NCBI GenBank assembly: GCA_028705995.1
Contig: JAQWCH010000009.1
Location: forward strand, 1-42,617
DNA: 42,617 bases
Source of the DNA: Bacilli bacterium
GTDB lineage: Bacteria > Bacillota_I > Bacilli_A > RFN20 > CAG-826
Direction: 5' to 3'
The position numbers and the translations under genes are program-made. Positions 1-10,310 of this stretch are shown here, piece by piece (position 1 is the stretch's first letter; each line of letters opens with the position of its first letter). The notes under the pieces were generated by a model. That model searched no databases and was not told the origin of the DNA. It saw only the letters and a list, made by a program, of their open reading frames with translations.

Positions 1-2
1 AT

Positions 3-95
3 AGTGGATCGCCACTTGGTTTCACATTTGAAGTTCTTGCAATGAATGAATCAGGTGTCACCATTCAAATCACGAAGTTACCAGTCGCTGAATAA
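3..95 (+). CDS. 3' end of a CDS truncated by the window start; C-terminus resembles that of the following M6-like metalloprotease
   Basis: Open frame SGSPLGFTFEVLAMNESGVTIQITKLPVAE* ; compare LQLGFKITKQTKASITLEFYPITA* of the next gene. Confidence 0.55.
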   Translation, partial: SGSPLGFTFEVLAMNESGVTIQITKLPVAE

Positions 96-116
96 AAAGG
101 TAAAATAATTTAAGAA

Positions 117-146
117 AAGCCCAAGATATCCTTGGACTTTTTTGTT
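117..146 (+). terminator. putative intrinsic terminator
   Basis: AAGCCCAAG-ATATC-CTTGGACTT (one mismatch) followed by a T-run. Confidence 0.6.
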
Positions 147-216
147 TTGTATTCACCAAGATGGTCAAGGCGTTAGTTAGATGATATTATTTATTTAGAA
201 ATTTTGGAGGGCTTCA

Positions 217-1737
217 ATGCGAGGCAAAAGCGGATTGTTGATATTAACAACACTGGCACTAGTCAATAGCTGCACAGTTTTTTCGCTTGATTTTTCTGCT
301 TATGTTGCGCTTACTAGCCCAACGATTAATCAACCGGCAATTGATGAAGGCACTTACTATCGGCCAGCGGAATACACCGATGATTTTAGTGAGATTTTTC
401 GAGCGAATCCAATTAACACACAAATCAATTGGCGGTCAATTGGAGAACAAAATATTTTAGTCTTACCGATATCATTACCAAGACGTCCAAAAGAACAACT
501 CGACAATGATAATGGTGAAACCGCAAAAATTATTATTGAAAATGCTTTTTTTGGTCAAGAACAAACAACGCAGTGGGAATCAGTTGCCAGCTTTTATAAT
601 AAGTCGAGTTATGGACAATTAGCGATTTCGGGTATTGTAGCTGACTGGTATACCCCACACAATCTCGATGGTGTGCTTGATAATATTGCCGACTGGGAAA
701 GTGGTAATAATACAATTTCAAATACAGCGATTACACAAAAATTATTGCGTCAAGCGATTACTGCATTTAAAGAAGCGCATCCAACCTTAGTCGATCAATA
801 TGACTTAGACCAAGATGGATACTTAGATGCAGTCTATATGATTTATTCTAATCCGATTAGCTCGGGCGCTAAAGAGCATGAGTTTATTGGTACTAACGAA
901 CTATACTGGGCTTATAGCAGTCATGATATTCGCTCGCCTTCACCAGCGCCAAAAGCAAACGCCTACGCTTGGACATCATACGATTTTCTTAATCTTAACT
1001 ACACATGGTTTAATAACAAACCTGATGCGCACACTTTGATTCATGAGGTTGGTCACCTATTAGGTTTAAATGATTATTACAATACTAATCGTCCGGGATC
1101 AACCCCGCTTTATGGGCCAACTGGTGGTGCGGATATGATGGATTTTTCCCTTGGTGATCACACGGGTTTATCAAAGATGTTGCTGAACTGGGTTAAACCC
1201 TATTATGTTAAACAAGCAACAGAAATCACGATCAAACCATTTTCAACATCGGGCGAACTAGTCTTATTAGCACATAATTGGAATAACTCACCATTTGACG
1301 AATATCTTTTACTTGAATATTACGCGCCAATTGGGCTTAATCATTACGATGCAAGTTTATTAAGCAATTATCGTTTATTTGATCGTTACGGTCTTAAAGT
1401 CTACCACGTCGATGCTTCGCTTGTGATGCGTTCGGTGATGGTGGGTGAACAACGGGTGGAATATCCTGTATTAAATAATGATAATTCACCCACAAATAGC
1501 GATGTGCTAAATAATCGGCCAGTCCTTTATCGCTTGCTTGATAAACGCGGTTTAACACCTTTAATCGCGGGCAATACTTTTAGCAATGAGAGTTTATACA
1601 CGCTAAACGATAATTTCGGCGTGGAAAATTACGAAAATTTTATGTTTAATGATGGTAATAAACTGCAATTAGGATTTAAAATCACAAAACAAACAAAAGC
1701 GAGCATTACTTTAGAATTTTATCCAATAACAGCATAA
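217..1737 (+). CDS. secreted M6-family-like (immune inhibitor A-type) zinc metalloprotease, possible lipoprotein
   Basis: Signal-like N-terminus (LALVNSC); zincin motif HEVGHLLGLNDYY; GxxDMMD-type segment; RBS ggagg upstream. Confidence 0.85.
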   Translation: MRGKSGLLILTTLALVNSCTVFSLDFSAYVALTSPTINQPAIDEGTYYRPAEYTDDFSEIFRANPINTQINWRSIGEQNILVLPISLPRRPKEQLDNDNGETAKIIIENAFFGQEQTTQWESVASFYNKSSYGQLAISGIVADWYTPHNLDGVLDNIADWESGNNTISNTAITQKLLRQAITAFKEAHPTLVDQYDLDQDGYLDAVYMIYSNPISSGAKEHEFIGTNELYWAYSSHDIRSPSPAPKANAYAWTSYDFLNLNYTWFNNKPDAHTLIHEVGHLLGLNDYYNTNRPGSTPLYGPTGGADMMDFSLGDHTGLSKMLLNWVKPYYVKQATEITIKPFSTSGELVLLAHNWNNSPFDEYLLLEYYAPIGLNHYDASLLSNYRLFDRYGLKVYHVDASLVMRSVMVGEQRVEYPVLNNDNSPTNSDVLNNRPVLYRLLDKRGLTPLIAGNTFSNESLYTLNDNFGVENYENFMFNDGNKLQLGFKITKQTKASITLEFYPITA

Positions 1738-1763
1738 TTATCGAAAATATGCGATTTTTTCGC

Positions 1764-1792
1764 TTGACAAAAATACAACTAATCCATATAAT
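1764..1792 (+). promoter_or_regulatory. sigma70/A-type promoter of the str operon
   Basis: TTGACA - 17 nt - TATAAT. Confidence 0.85.
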
Positions 1793-1891
1793 TCCTACTT
1801 GGACGCAGGCAATGCCGTTTTTTTAATGGGGTACTTGATACACCCGGCATTGTGTGCTTAGATTTCAAGCCTAAAAGAGAGGAGAACGCCT

Positions 1892-2311
1892 ATGCCAACC
1901 ATTAACCAATTGGTCCGCCAAGGTCGTCAAAAAGTCACCTACAAATCCAAATCACCCGCATTAGGTAAGCGTTGGAATTCCTTGCATAGCAAAGAAACCG
2001 ACCAAAATTCTGCCCAAAAACGTGGTGTTTGCACCCGTGTTGGAACGATGACACCAAAGAAACCAAACTCCGCTTTACGGAAGTATGCTCGTGTTCGTTT
2101 AAGTAACGGATATGAAGTCACTGCCTATATCGGTGGAGAAGGACACAACTTACAAGAACACTCAACGGTGATGATTCGCGGTGGCCGGGTAAAAGACTTA
2201 CCTGGTGTCCGTTATCATATCGTACGGGGCACACTTGATTGCGCGGGAGTTGAAGCCCGTCGTCAAGGTCGGTCCCTATATGGGACAAAACGTCCAAAAG
2301 CAAGCGAATAA
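1892..2311 (+). CDS. rpsL: 30S ribosomal protein S12
   Basis: [11 protein letters not shown] and [17 protein letters not shown] motifs; SD gagaggag. Confidence 0.99.
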   Translation: MPTINQLVRQGRQKVTYKSKSPALGKRWNSLHSKETDQNSAQKRGVCTRVGTMTPKKPNSALRKYARVRLSNGYEVTAYIGGEGHNLQEHSTVMIRGGRVKDLPGVRYHIVRGTLDCAGVEARRQGRSLYGTKRPKASE

Positions 2312-2353
2312 TTTTGCATTTATTTCCATTATTGAGGAAGGAGGAAATACAAT

Positions 2354-2824
2354 ATGCCACGTAAAGGAAGCGTTAGCAAACGCACAGTATTACCCGATCC
2401 AGTTTATAGTTCAAAACTGGTAACACGTTTAATTAATAAAATAATGTATGACGGAAAACGGGGGACTTCACAAACAATTCTTTATCATGCTTTTGCTCGG
2501 ATTGAAGAAAAAACCGGCAAACCCGCTATGGATGTTTTTGCCACAGCACTTGATAATATTATGCCTGAAGTCGAACTAAAGGTCCGCCGCGTCGGTGGTT
2601 CAAACTATCAAGTACCAACCGAAGTGAGTTCCGATCGTAAAATTACCTTAGGTCTTCGTTGGCTCGTCAATTATTCGCGTTTACGCAATGAAAAGACGAT
2701 GGAAGAAAAACTAGCTGGAGAAATTATTGATGCCGCCAATGGCACCGGTGCTTCAGTTAAAAAACGTGATGACACGCATAAAATGGCCGAAGCGAATAAA
2801 GCTTACGCCCATTATCGTTATTAA
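2354..2824 (+). CDS. rpsG: 30S ribosomal protein S7
   Basis: [37 protein letters not shown]...; position after rpsL. Confidence 0.99.
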   Translation: MPRKGSVSKRTVLPDPVYSSKLVTRLINKIMYDGKRGTSQTILYHAFARIEEKTGKPAMDVFATALDNIMPEVELKVRRVGGSNYQVPTEVSSDRKITLGLRWLVNYSRLRNEKTMEEKLAGEIIDAANGTGASVKKRDDTHKMAEANKAYAHYRY

Positions 2825-2838
2825 TTAGAGGTTGTTGT

Positions 2839-4923
2839 ATGGCAAAACGTGAATTTGATTTAGCTCATACCCGTAATATCGGGATTATGGCTCACATTGA
2901 TGCAGGTAAAACAACCCTGACCGAACGGATTCTTTTCTATACCGGTAAAATCCATAAAGTTGGTGAAACCCATGAGGGTGGTGCCACAATGGACTGGATG
3001 GCGCAAGAACAAGAACGGGGTATTACAATTACCTCAGCGGCAACCACCGCTAACTGGAAAGGCAACCGTGTTAACATTATCGATACTCCTGGGCACGTTG
3101 ACTTCACTGTTGAAGTTGAACGCTCATTACGAGTGCTTGATGGTGCTGTTACTGTCCTTGATTCTAAATCTGGTGTTGAACCACAAACCGAAACAGTTTG
3201 GCGGCAAGCCACAACCTATAAAGTTCCCCGCATTGTTTTTTCCAATAAGATGGATGCAATCGGTGCGGACTTTGAAATGAGCGTGGATTCTATCCAAGAA
3301 CGGCTCGGTGCAAACGCGGCCGCAATTCAATATCCAATTGGTTCATCGACCGAATTTATTGGGATGATTGACTTAATCGAGATGAAAGCGTGGATCTATG
3401 ATAATGATATGCGTGATAATCCTGAAGAAAGCCCAATCCCTGAAGAACTAAAAGAGAAAGCGATTTTATTTCGCGGAATCTTATTAGAAAAACTCGCTGC
3501 CTTTAATGACGATTTAATGATGAAAGTCTTGGAAGGTGAAGAACCAACTGTAGCTGAAATCAAAGAAGTCATTCGGAAAGCGGTGCTCACGGGATCATTT
3601 TTCCCGGTGCTGTGCGGATCAGCGTATAAAAACAAAGGCGTTCAATTATTATTAGACGCCGTCATTGATTATTTACCAAGCCCATTAGATATTCCCGCCC
3701 AAGAAGGCGAGTTTGAAGATGGGAAAGATTATCTTTGTAAAGCCGATGACAGTGAACCGCTTGCCGCGCTCGCATTTAAAATCGCGACCGACCCATTTAT
3801 TGGACGGTTGGCCTATATTCGGATTTATTCTGGTGTACTTAAGGCTGGCTCATATGTTTATAACTCGACAAAAGGTGTAAAAGAACGCGTTGGCCGTCTT
3901 GTGCTGATGCACTCTAATCACCGGCAAGAAATTGATGAGTTACATGCTGGTGATATTGGTGCTGTTATTGGGTTTAAAAACACGACAACTGGCGATTCAA
4001 TCAGTGAAGAAAGCAAAAAAATCATTTTAGAAAAAATGGTGTTTCCAGAACCCGTGATTGAACAAGCTGTTGAACCAAAAACAAAAGTCGATCAAGAAAA
4101 AATGACTGCTGGCTTAATGAAGTTAGCTGAAGAAGACCCAACGTTCAAAGTTAAAACAAACGAAGAAACCGGCCAAATGATTATCGCTGGTGTTGGTGAA
4201 TTACATCTCGACATTCTTGTTGACCGTTTACGGCGGGAATTTGGTGTCAAAGTTGATGTTGGTCGTCCACAAGTTAACTACCGTGAAACAATTCGCCAAA
4301 GCGCGGAAGCCGAAGGCCGCTATGTTAAACAATCGGGTGGACGCGGTCAATATGGCCATGTTTGGGTGCGGTTTGAACCAAATCCAGGTAAGGGTTATGA
4401 ATTCGTTGATAAAATTGTTGGTGGAACAGTTCCACGCGAATATATCAAACCAACAAATGAAGGCTTACAAGACTCTTTAAATCGGGGGATGATTGCTGGA
4501 TATCCATTAATTGATATTAAAGCGACACTCTTCGATGGTTCTTATCACGATGTCGACTCTTCGGAATCGGCTTATCGGATTGCCGCTTCAATGGCGTTAA
4601 AAGAAGCAGCGAAAAAGTGTGACCCCGTAATTCTTGAACCAATCATGGAAGTTGATGTGACGGTTCCAGAACAATATTACGGAGATATATTGGGCGATCT
4701 TGCACGTAGACGCGGAGAAGTTGTTGGTGAAAATCAACGGGCAAACGCGAAAATCATTCGGGCAAACGTACCATTATCGGAAATGTTTGGCTATGTTACT
4801 GACCTTCGTTCAATGACACAAGGTCGTGGTAGCTACGTTATGCAATTCCATCACTATGGGGAAACTCCCCGCTATGTCCAAGACGAAATCATTAAAAATT
4901 CGGGCGGACAATCTAATCGTTAA
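2839..4923 (+). CDS. fusA: elongation factor G
   Basis: [42 protein letters not shown]; str operon order. Confidence 0.99.
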   Translation: MAKREFDLAHTRNIGIMAHIDAGKTTLTERILFYTGKIHKVGETHEGGATMDWMAQEQERGITITSAATTANWKGNRVNIIDTPGHVDFTVEVERSLRVLDGAVTVLDSKSGVEPQTETVWRQATTYKVPRIVFSNKMDAIGADFEMSVDSIQERLGANAAAIQYPIGSSTEFIGMIDLIEMKAWIYDNDMRDNPEESPIPEELKEKAILFRGILLEKLAAFNDDLMMKVLEGEEPTVAEIKEVIRKAVLTGSFFPVLCGSAYKNKGVQLLLDAVIDYLPSPLDIPAQEGEFEDGKDYLCKADDSEPLAALAFKIATDPFIGRLAYIRIYSGVLKAGSYVYNSTKGVKERVGRLVLMHSNHRQEIDELHAGDIGAVIGFKNTTTGDSISEESKKIILEKMVFPEPVIEQAVEPKTKVDQEKMTAGLMKLAEEDPTFKVKTNEETGQMIIAGVGELHLDILVDRLRREFGVKVDVGRPQVNYRETIRQSAEAEGRYVKQSGGRGQYGHVWVRFEPNPGKGYEFVDKIVGGTVPREYIKPTNEGLQDSLNRGMIAGYPLIDIKATLFDGSYHDVDSSESAYRIAASMALKEAAKKCDPVILEPIMEVDVTVPEQYYGDILGDLARRRGEVVGENQRANAKIIRANVPLSEMFGYVTDLRSMTQGRGSYVMQFHHYGETPRYVQDEIIKNSGGQSNR

Positions 4924-5018
4924 GGCTCTTACAATATCTTGTTGATATTGCATTTGAGCAAACTTTGCTATAATATTATCGTTGCATGAAAGCAGCGATT
5001 CCGAAGGAGGAAATCAAC

Positions 5019-6203
5019 ATGGCAAAAGCAAAATTTGATAGAAGTAAAGTCCACGTTAATATCGGGACCATTGGTCACGTTGACCACGGCAAAACGACAT
5101 TAACAGCGGCCATCACCAAAGTTCTTGCGACTGAGGGTGGTGCAACAGCCACGGCCTATGACAAAATCGACTCGGCACCGGAAGAAAAAGCACGCGGTAT
5201 TACAATTAATACATCGCATATTGAATACCAAACCAAATCCCGGCACTATGCGCACGTCGACTGCCCAGGGCACGCTGACTACGTTAAAAACATGATTACT
5301 GGTGCGGCCCAAATGGATGGTGCAATTCTTGTCGTCGCCGCCACTGATGGCGTTATGCCACAAACCCGTGAACACGTCTTGTTAGCAAAACAAGTCGGCG
5401 TTCCATACATTATTGTTTATTTAAACAAAATCGACCTCGTTGACGATCCAGAACTCGTTGACATCGTCGAAATGGAAGTTCGTGACCTCTTAACCGAATA
5501 CGGTTTCCCAGGTGATGATACTCCAGTGCTTCGTGGTTCCGCCCGTGATGCATTAGATGGCAAACCAGAAGGCGAAAAATCAATCCATGAATTAATGGCA
5601 GCAGTTGATGCCTATATTCCAAATCCAACCCGCTCTAATGACCTTCCATTCTTACTGCCAATCGAAGATGTTATGACCATTTCTGGTCGTGGCACCGTCG
5701 TTACTGGCCGTGTCGAACGCGGAATGATCAAAGTCGGTGACCAAGTTGAAATTGTTGGTATTAAACCAACCCAAACATCGGTTGTCACTGGTCTTGAAAT
5801 GTTCCGGAAGATCCTTGATTTCGCGGAATCTGGCGATAACGTCGGCGTCCTCTTACGTGGCGTCAACCGTGATCAAGTTGAACGTGGTCAAGTCTTAGCC
5901 AAACCTGGTTCAGTTTTACCACACAGCAAATTCTCAGCGCAAGTTTACGTTTTAACCAAAGAAGAAGGTGGTCGTCATACCGCGTTCTTAAATGGTTACC
6001 GTCCACAATTCTTCTTCCGCACAACCGATATTACTGGTGTTGTTTCACTCAACGCTGGTACTGAAATGGTGATGCCTGGCGATACTGTTGAATTAGTCAT
6101 CGAATTAATTCACCCAGTCGCAATCGAAAAGGGAACCAAGTTCTCGATTCGTGAAGGTGGCCGGACCGTTGGTGCTGGTACAATTACCGACATCATTAAA
6201 TAA
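5019..6203 (+). CDS. tuf: elongation factor Tu (likely start at 5019 rather than the ORF start 4986)
   Basis: [35 protein letters not shown] ggagg at about 5007. Confidence 0.98.
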   Translation: MAKAKFDRSKVHVNIGTIGHVDHGKTTLTAAITKVLATEGGATATAYDKIDSAPEEKARGITINTSHIEYQTKSRHYAHVDCPGHADYVKNMITGAAQMDGAILVVAATDGVMPQTREHVLLAKQVGVPYIIVYLNKIDLVDDPELVDIVEMEVRDLLTEYGFPGDDTPVLRGSARDALDGKPEGEKSIHELMAAVDAYIPNPTRSNDLPFLLPIEDVMTISGRGTVVTGRVERGMIKVGDQVEIVGIKPTQTSVVTGLEMFRKILDFAESGDNVGVLLRGVNRDQVERGQVLAKPGSVLPHSKFSAQVYVLTKEEGGRHTAFLNGYRPQFFFRTTDITGVVSLNAGTEMVMPGDTVELVIELIHPVAIEKGTKFSIREGGRTVGAGTITDIIK

Positions 6204-6223
6204 TTCGCTATTATTGCTAAATC

Positions 6224-6249
6224 GACCCACTTTATGTGGGTCTTTTTTT
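6224..6249 (+). terminator. intrinsic terminator after tuf
   Basis: GACCCAC-tttat-GTGGGTC-TTTTTTT. Confidence 0.9.
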
Positions 6250-6326
6250 ATTGCAAATACAAGGTGAGCCTTTATAATGAAATATGCAAAATGTGTATTT
6301 ATATTCATTTGAAAGAGAGTATTACT

Positions 6327-7763
6327 ATGTTTAATAAAGAAAATGTTGCCAATCCGCGCGCAAAGGTCGCACCAATGGAAGCGCGTTCTACCACTAACGC
6401 TGCAATCGGACGTCGAACCGGCTCGGCATTAATTGATGCGGTCGCATTTATTGCTGTCTTTTTTGGTTTAAACTTTGCTGTTATGACGCCGATTATGGAT
6501 GCGACTGTCCAATTAAGTGCACGGATCGAGCAAACTAATGTCGATATGAAAAACTCATCACTTTATATCGCCAAGTATCTTAATGCAGATGGCGAAGAAA
6601 TCGTATCTGGTTATAATTTGGATTTACAAATCGGTGACACCTATGTCGCTAGTGAACCTGAAGATGGATTTGACTACAAGGTTGATACTTTTGGCCTTTA
6701 TTATCCGCAAAGTGCAAGTGATGATTACGTTTCCGCTTTATATCCGGAGATGGTATACCTTTTCTACACCAATTATCGTCTTAATCGGGCGTTAGAAACT
6801 GGTGTGAGTGAAGAAAGAGCAGCGGTTAATGCGGTTATCAAGGAAAATATTGGTGATACACCAGAAGCAGTTAACACGTGGTACAAAACCGAAGTACTCC
6901 GCGTTGATCAAGCAGATTCCTACTTTGTTAGTATTGTTGAGGAGGAAGAACCTTCACCAAAAATTAAACTTCCTTCAGCAAACACTAGCGAAACTGATTC
7001 GACGAGTAGTGAGATTGAAAGCACAAGTGTTTCTAGTGAGGATACAGCTAATACAATTGCGGATTTTGACTTTTTCCCCGCTGGTGTCGCGCTTGTTTCT
7101 GATCCTGCGAAAGTGCCAACTTATGATCAGTTAAGCGATTTCTACAAGCGGATTTATCAAGCGGCCGTTAGCGATCTCAATGCTGAACCAGATCATGCAC
7201 GCACGATGCAACTACAAATTATCGCGGTTGTAATTCCGTTTTTACTCGCTAGCGCAATTGTATATCTTTTGTTCCCACTTATATTTAAACACGGAGCTTC
7301 ACTTGGTAAGTTAGCTTTAAAACTCGGCGTTGTTAATACCTATGGCTTTAAAGCATTGTGGTGGCAACATGTCGCGCGTTTCTTCGGTTTATTTATTTTT
7401 GAATTGTTACTCACTCTACTACTTTACTTCATCGCTCCTTCAATGGCGTTATTACCAATATTTATCTCATTTACACTTGTGATGTTTGGTAAAAAGCACC
7501 GCGCAGTCCATGATTTTATTGCTGGAACAAAAGTAATTGATTTACGGACATCACTAATTTATCGTAGCGCAGCAGAAGAAGATGAATTCAACCCAGTTGT
7601 TTCTGAAGAAAACAGCAAACAAGAAGCGCATGAAGAGCAAGAAACTTTAAGTTATGCTGACCGGATATTACCGCCACCACCAGCACCAGTAACACCACCA
7701 GCGGAAGCAACAAGCGAAGAAATACTTGATGTTGCAGACGATGAACCAACAGATAAAGAATAA
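6327..7763 (+). CDS. RDD-family membrane protein with large extracytoplasmic insert
   Basis: GRRTGSALIDAVAFIAVFF (RDD TM1), KHGASLGKLALKLGVVN, KKHRAVHDFIAGTKVIDL; likely start 6327 (ORF start at 6234 overlaps the tuf terminator). Confidence 0.8.
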   Translation: MFNKENVANPRAKVAPMEARSTTNAAIGRRTGSALIDAVAFIAVFFGLNFAVMTPIMDATVQLSARIEQTNVDMKNSSLYIAKYLNADGEEIVSGYNLDLQIGDTYVASEPEDGFDYKVDTFGLYYPQSASDDYVSALYPEMVYLFYTNYRLNRALETGVSEERAAVNAVIKENIGDTPEAVNTWYKTEVLRVDQADSYFVSIVEEEEPSPKIKLPSANTSETDSTSSEIESTSVSSEDTANTIADFDFFPAGVALVSDPAKVPTYDQLSDFYKRIYQAAVSDLNAEPDHARTMQLQIIAVVIPFLLASAIVYLLFPLIFKHGASLGKLALKLGVVNTYGFKALWWQHVARFFGLFIFELLLTLLLYFIAPSMALLPIFISFTLVMFGKKHRAVHDFIAGTKVIDLRTSLIYRSAAEEDEFNPVVSEENSKQEAHEEQETLSYADRILPPPPAPVTPPAEATSEEILDVADDEPTDKE

Positions 7764-8782
7764 TGGAAATTAGTAAGTCGATTAAATTAGCAACCCCAAT
7801 TAAGCGCACGTTCGCCGGCGTAATCGATTTTTTTCTCATCGCATTTTTTGGCCTTGCGCTTTTTGCATTTGCCGGGATTCCCCTTATCAACAACGTGTTT
7901 GATGGTGGTACCCTTGTTTATGAAACAACACGGATTCAGACGGAATCATATTTGTTCATCAATGATGAGGGTGTTATTTCAGTTTACCCGTATTATGATC
8001 CTGATGACGAAGAGACACCGCTTGGCCTAGTTGAAAAAGCAATTTATCGCTATTACGTGGAAAGCACTCCCGCACTTGAAACTGGCGCTCATCTAGAAGA
8101 CACCGATGCTTATTATGATGCGGTATTGCTACGAAAAATTGTTATTAATGATGTACTTGTGGATAATCCCGATTGCTTGTTTGATTTTGAAAATGGTCTT
8201 CCATTAAATCCATGGGACGTTCCCGTTAAAGCAACAACAACAGCAACTGAAAAGTATGAATTTTATCTTGATGCTTATCAAACAGCAATTGATGATCTTG
8301 AACAAAATCATGAACAATTCCGTACGATGAACAATGAATTAAGTCAAAGAATGGTATGGGGAATTATTAGTGGTTTAATTTTAAGTTTGCTAGTATTTCA
8401 AATTGCTCTACCGTTAATTATGAAAGATGGTGCAACAGCTGGTAAACGTTTACTGCAATTATCACCCGTGAATTCGCTAGGCTATACTGCATCCCGGGCG
8501 CAAATTTTACTTCGTAATATTAGCGTAATTTTCATTCATTATTTGCTTGTTTTTTTCGCAGTTCCATTTGTTTCATTAATGTTTCTTATTTTTCGTAAAG
8601 ACCATCGCAACTTAGTTGATTTAGTGGCGGCAACGATGGTGGTTGACACAAAAGATTCAGTTGTATTTGCCTCAGCACAAGCTGAAGCAGCAGCTCAAGA
8701 AAAAATTTCTGAAATTCAAGCGCAAAACAAAATTTTACGCGAACAGTATGCTAAAGAAGAAATCGAAAGAAAGCAAAAATAA
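7763..8782 (+). CDS. RDD-family membrane protein (second, adjacent paralog)
   Basis: KRTFAGVIDFFLIAFFGLALFAF, KDGATAGKRLLQLSPVNSLG, RKDHRNLVDLVAATMVVDT; TAATG overlap with previous gene. Confidence 0.8.
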   Translation: MEISKSIKLATPIKRTFAGVIDFFLIAFFGLALFAFAGIPLINNVFDGGTLVYETTRIQTESYLFINDEGVISVYPYYDPDDEETPLGLVEKAIYRYYVESTPALETGAHLEDTDAYYDAVLLRKIVINDVLVDNPDCLFDFENGLPLNPWDVPVKATTTATEKYEFYLDAYQTAIDDLEQNHEQFRTMNNELSQRMVWGIISGLILSLLVFQIALPLIMKDGATAGKRLLQLSPVNSLGYTASRAQILLRNISVIFIHYLLVFFAVPFVSLMFLIFRKDHRNLVDLVAATMVVDTKDSVVFASAQAEAAAQEKISEIQAQNKILREQYAKEEIERKQK

Positions 8783-8942
8783 GGGCTTGAAATTAGCTGT
8801 GCAAAAAAGTGTATTTATCGCTCTTTACTTAACTTTTGCTTAATACCAACGCGATGTTTTTTCTGTTGGTTTCGTCAGGTTGCTATGATATTATATGTAG
8901 TAGTTATATTTATATGTTTTTAACGCCATTGGAGGAAATATA

Positions 8943-10310
8943 ATGGAAGTTAGATTAGAAAACATCACTAAGGTCTTTCCCGCGCCAAAAATTAAAGGGA
9001 AAAAAGGACCAGATGTGTACGCCGTCGATAATATGACGGTTGAGATTCCCGACGGGAAACTTTTGGGTCTTTTAGGCCCCTCAGGCTGTGGAAAATCTAC
9101 GACACTTTACATGATTGCTGGTTTACATAAACCAACATCGGGCCAAATTTGGTTTGGTAATCAAGATGTTACGAATGTACCACCAGAAAATCGTGGTATC
9201 GGTCTTGTTTTCCAAAACTATGCGCTCTATCCGCATTTATCTGTTCGGCAAAACATTCAGTTTCCACTGCACAACGTGCGGCCGAAATTAAGCAAAGAAG
9301 AAATGGAACTTATTGCTCAACAAATGGCGGATTTAGTCGACATTGGCGGTTTGCTTGATCGGAAACCAAAAGAATTATCTGGTGGTCAACAACAACGTGT
9401 GGCTATTGCGCGCGCACTTGCCAAGCGTCCCCAAGTCTTACTGCTCGATGAACCGTTATCAAACTTAGATGCCCGTTTACGTTTGCAAACACGGGAAGAA
9501 ATTCGGCGTATTCAACGTCTTTCAGGTGTGACGACTGTCTTCGTTACACACGACCAAGAAGAAGCTATGTCAATTTCTGATGTCATCGTCGTTATGAATC
9601 GTGGAATTGTCCAACAAGTCGATGAACCACAAACCGTTTATGATGAGCCGCTTAATTTGTTTGTTGCGAAATTCTTAGGAAATCCGGCAATCAACATTTT
9701 CAATGGCGAATTAAAAGATGGCAATTTATTAATTGATAATCAAGTGTTCGACACCGGCTACCAAGCTAAGGGTGAATTTTCATTGCTTGATGAAGGTATC
9801 TTTGATTTGGCAGTTGAACAAGGCTTTACTCTTCCAAAAGAAGATTACGTTGCAATGCTTAAGGGCGAAGCTTTACGGCCTGTCGCTGGCGCAACACCAG
9901 ATGCTGAAGGAGTTGTCCCAACAGAAGTTGTTCCATTCGAATTAACGCTGGAGAATATCTACGCGTTTGTTAAAGAAAATGGTTACAAGCTGAATAAAGA
10001 AGCATTTGAACTCAGCGTTCAAAGTTTAAAAGCCCAATTAGGTGTTAACCGGCCAATTAAAGTTGGTGTCCGGCCAGAAGCATTCTCATTTGCAAAAACA
10101 AATGAAGGTGAAGCTGTGCCAATTGATATTAACTTCATTGAACATATTGGTCGTGACATTTCTATCGTTGGCAACATTCATGATCAACCTAGTACAAAAG
10201 TGCGTGTTATTATTCCAAGCGAGATGCGGTCTAAAGTTAATGCGGATACAGTAAAACTTTATCCAAAACGCTTCTATGTCTTTGAAGAAAGCGGCCAACG
10301 GATTAAGTAG
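8943..10310 (+). CDS. carbohydrate-type ABC transporter ATP-binding protein (MsmK/UgpC/MalK-like)
   Basis: Walker A GPSGCGKST, LSGGQQQRVAIARAL, LLLDEPLSNLDARLR, EPQTVYDEPLNLFVAKFLGNPAIN. Confidence 0.93.
   Translation: MEVRLENITKVFPAPKIKGKKGPDVYAVDNMTVEIPDGKLLGLLGPSGCGKSTTLYMIAGLHKPTSGQIWFGNQDVTNVPPENRGIGLVFQNYALYPHLSVRQNIQFPLHNVRPKLSKEEMELIAQQMADLVDIGGLLDRKPKELSGGQQQRVAIARALAKRPQVLLLDEPLSNLDARLRLQTREEIRRIQRLSGVTTVFVTHDQEEAMSISDVIVVMNRGIVQQVDEPQTVYDEPLNLFVAKFLGNPAINIFNGELKDGNLLIDNQVFDTGYQAKGEFSLLDEGIFDLAVEQGFTLPKEDYVAMLKGEALRPVAGATPDAEGVVPTEVVPFELTLENIYAFVKENGYKLNKEAFELSVQSLKAQLGVNRPIKVGVRPEAFSFAKTNEGEAVPIDINFIEHIGRDISIVGNIHDQPSTKVRVIIPSEMRSKVNADTVKLYPKRFYVFEESGQRIK

Noticed and set aside
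1892-2311. Streptomycin-resistance substitution in S12
   Set aside because: The TPKKPNSAL segment (Lys42/Lys43 region) and the [10 protein letters not shown] segment look wild-type.
2937-3635. Minus-strand and alternative-frame ORFs inside fusA, tuf, nifJ, uvrA, gap and pgk
   Set aside because: They overlap highly conserved coding genes in the opposite or shifted frame with no RBS or recognisable motifs.
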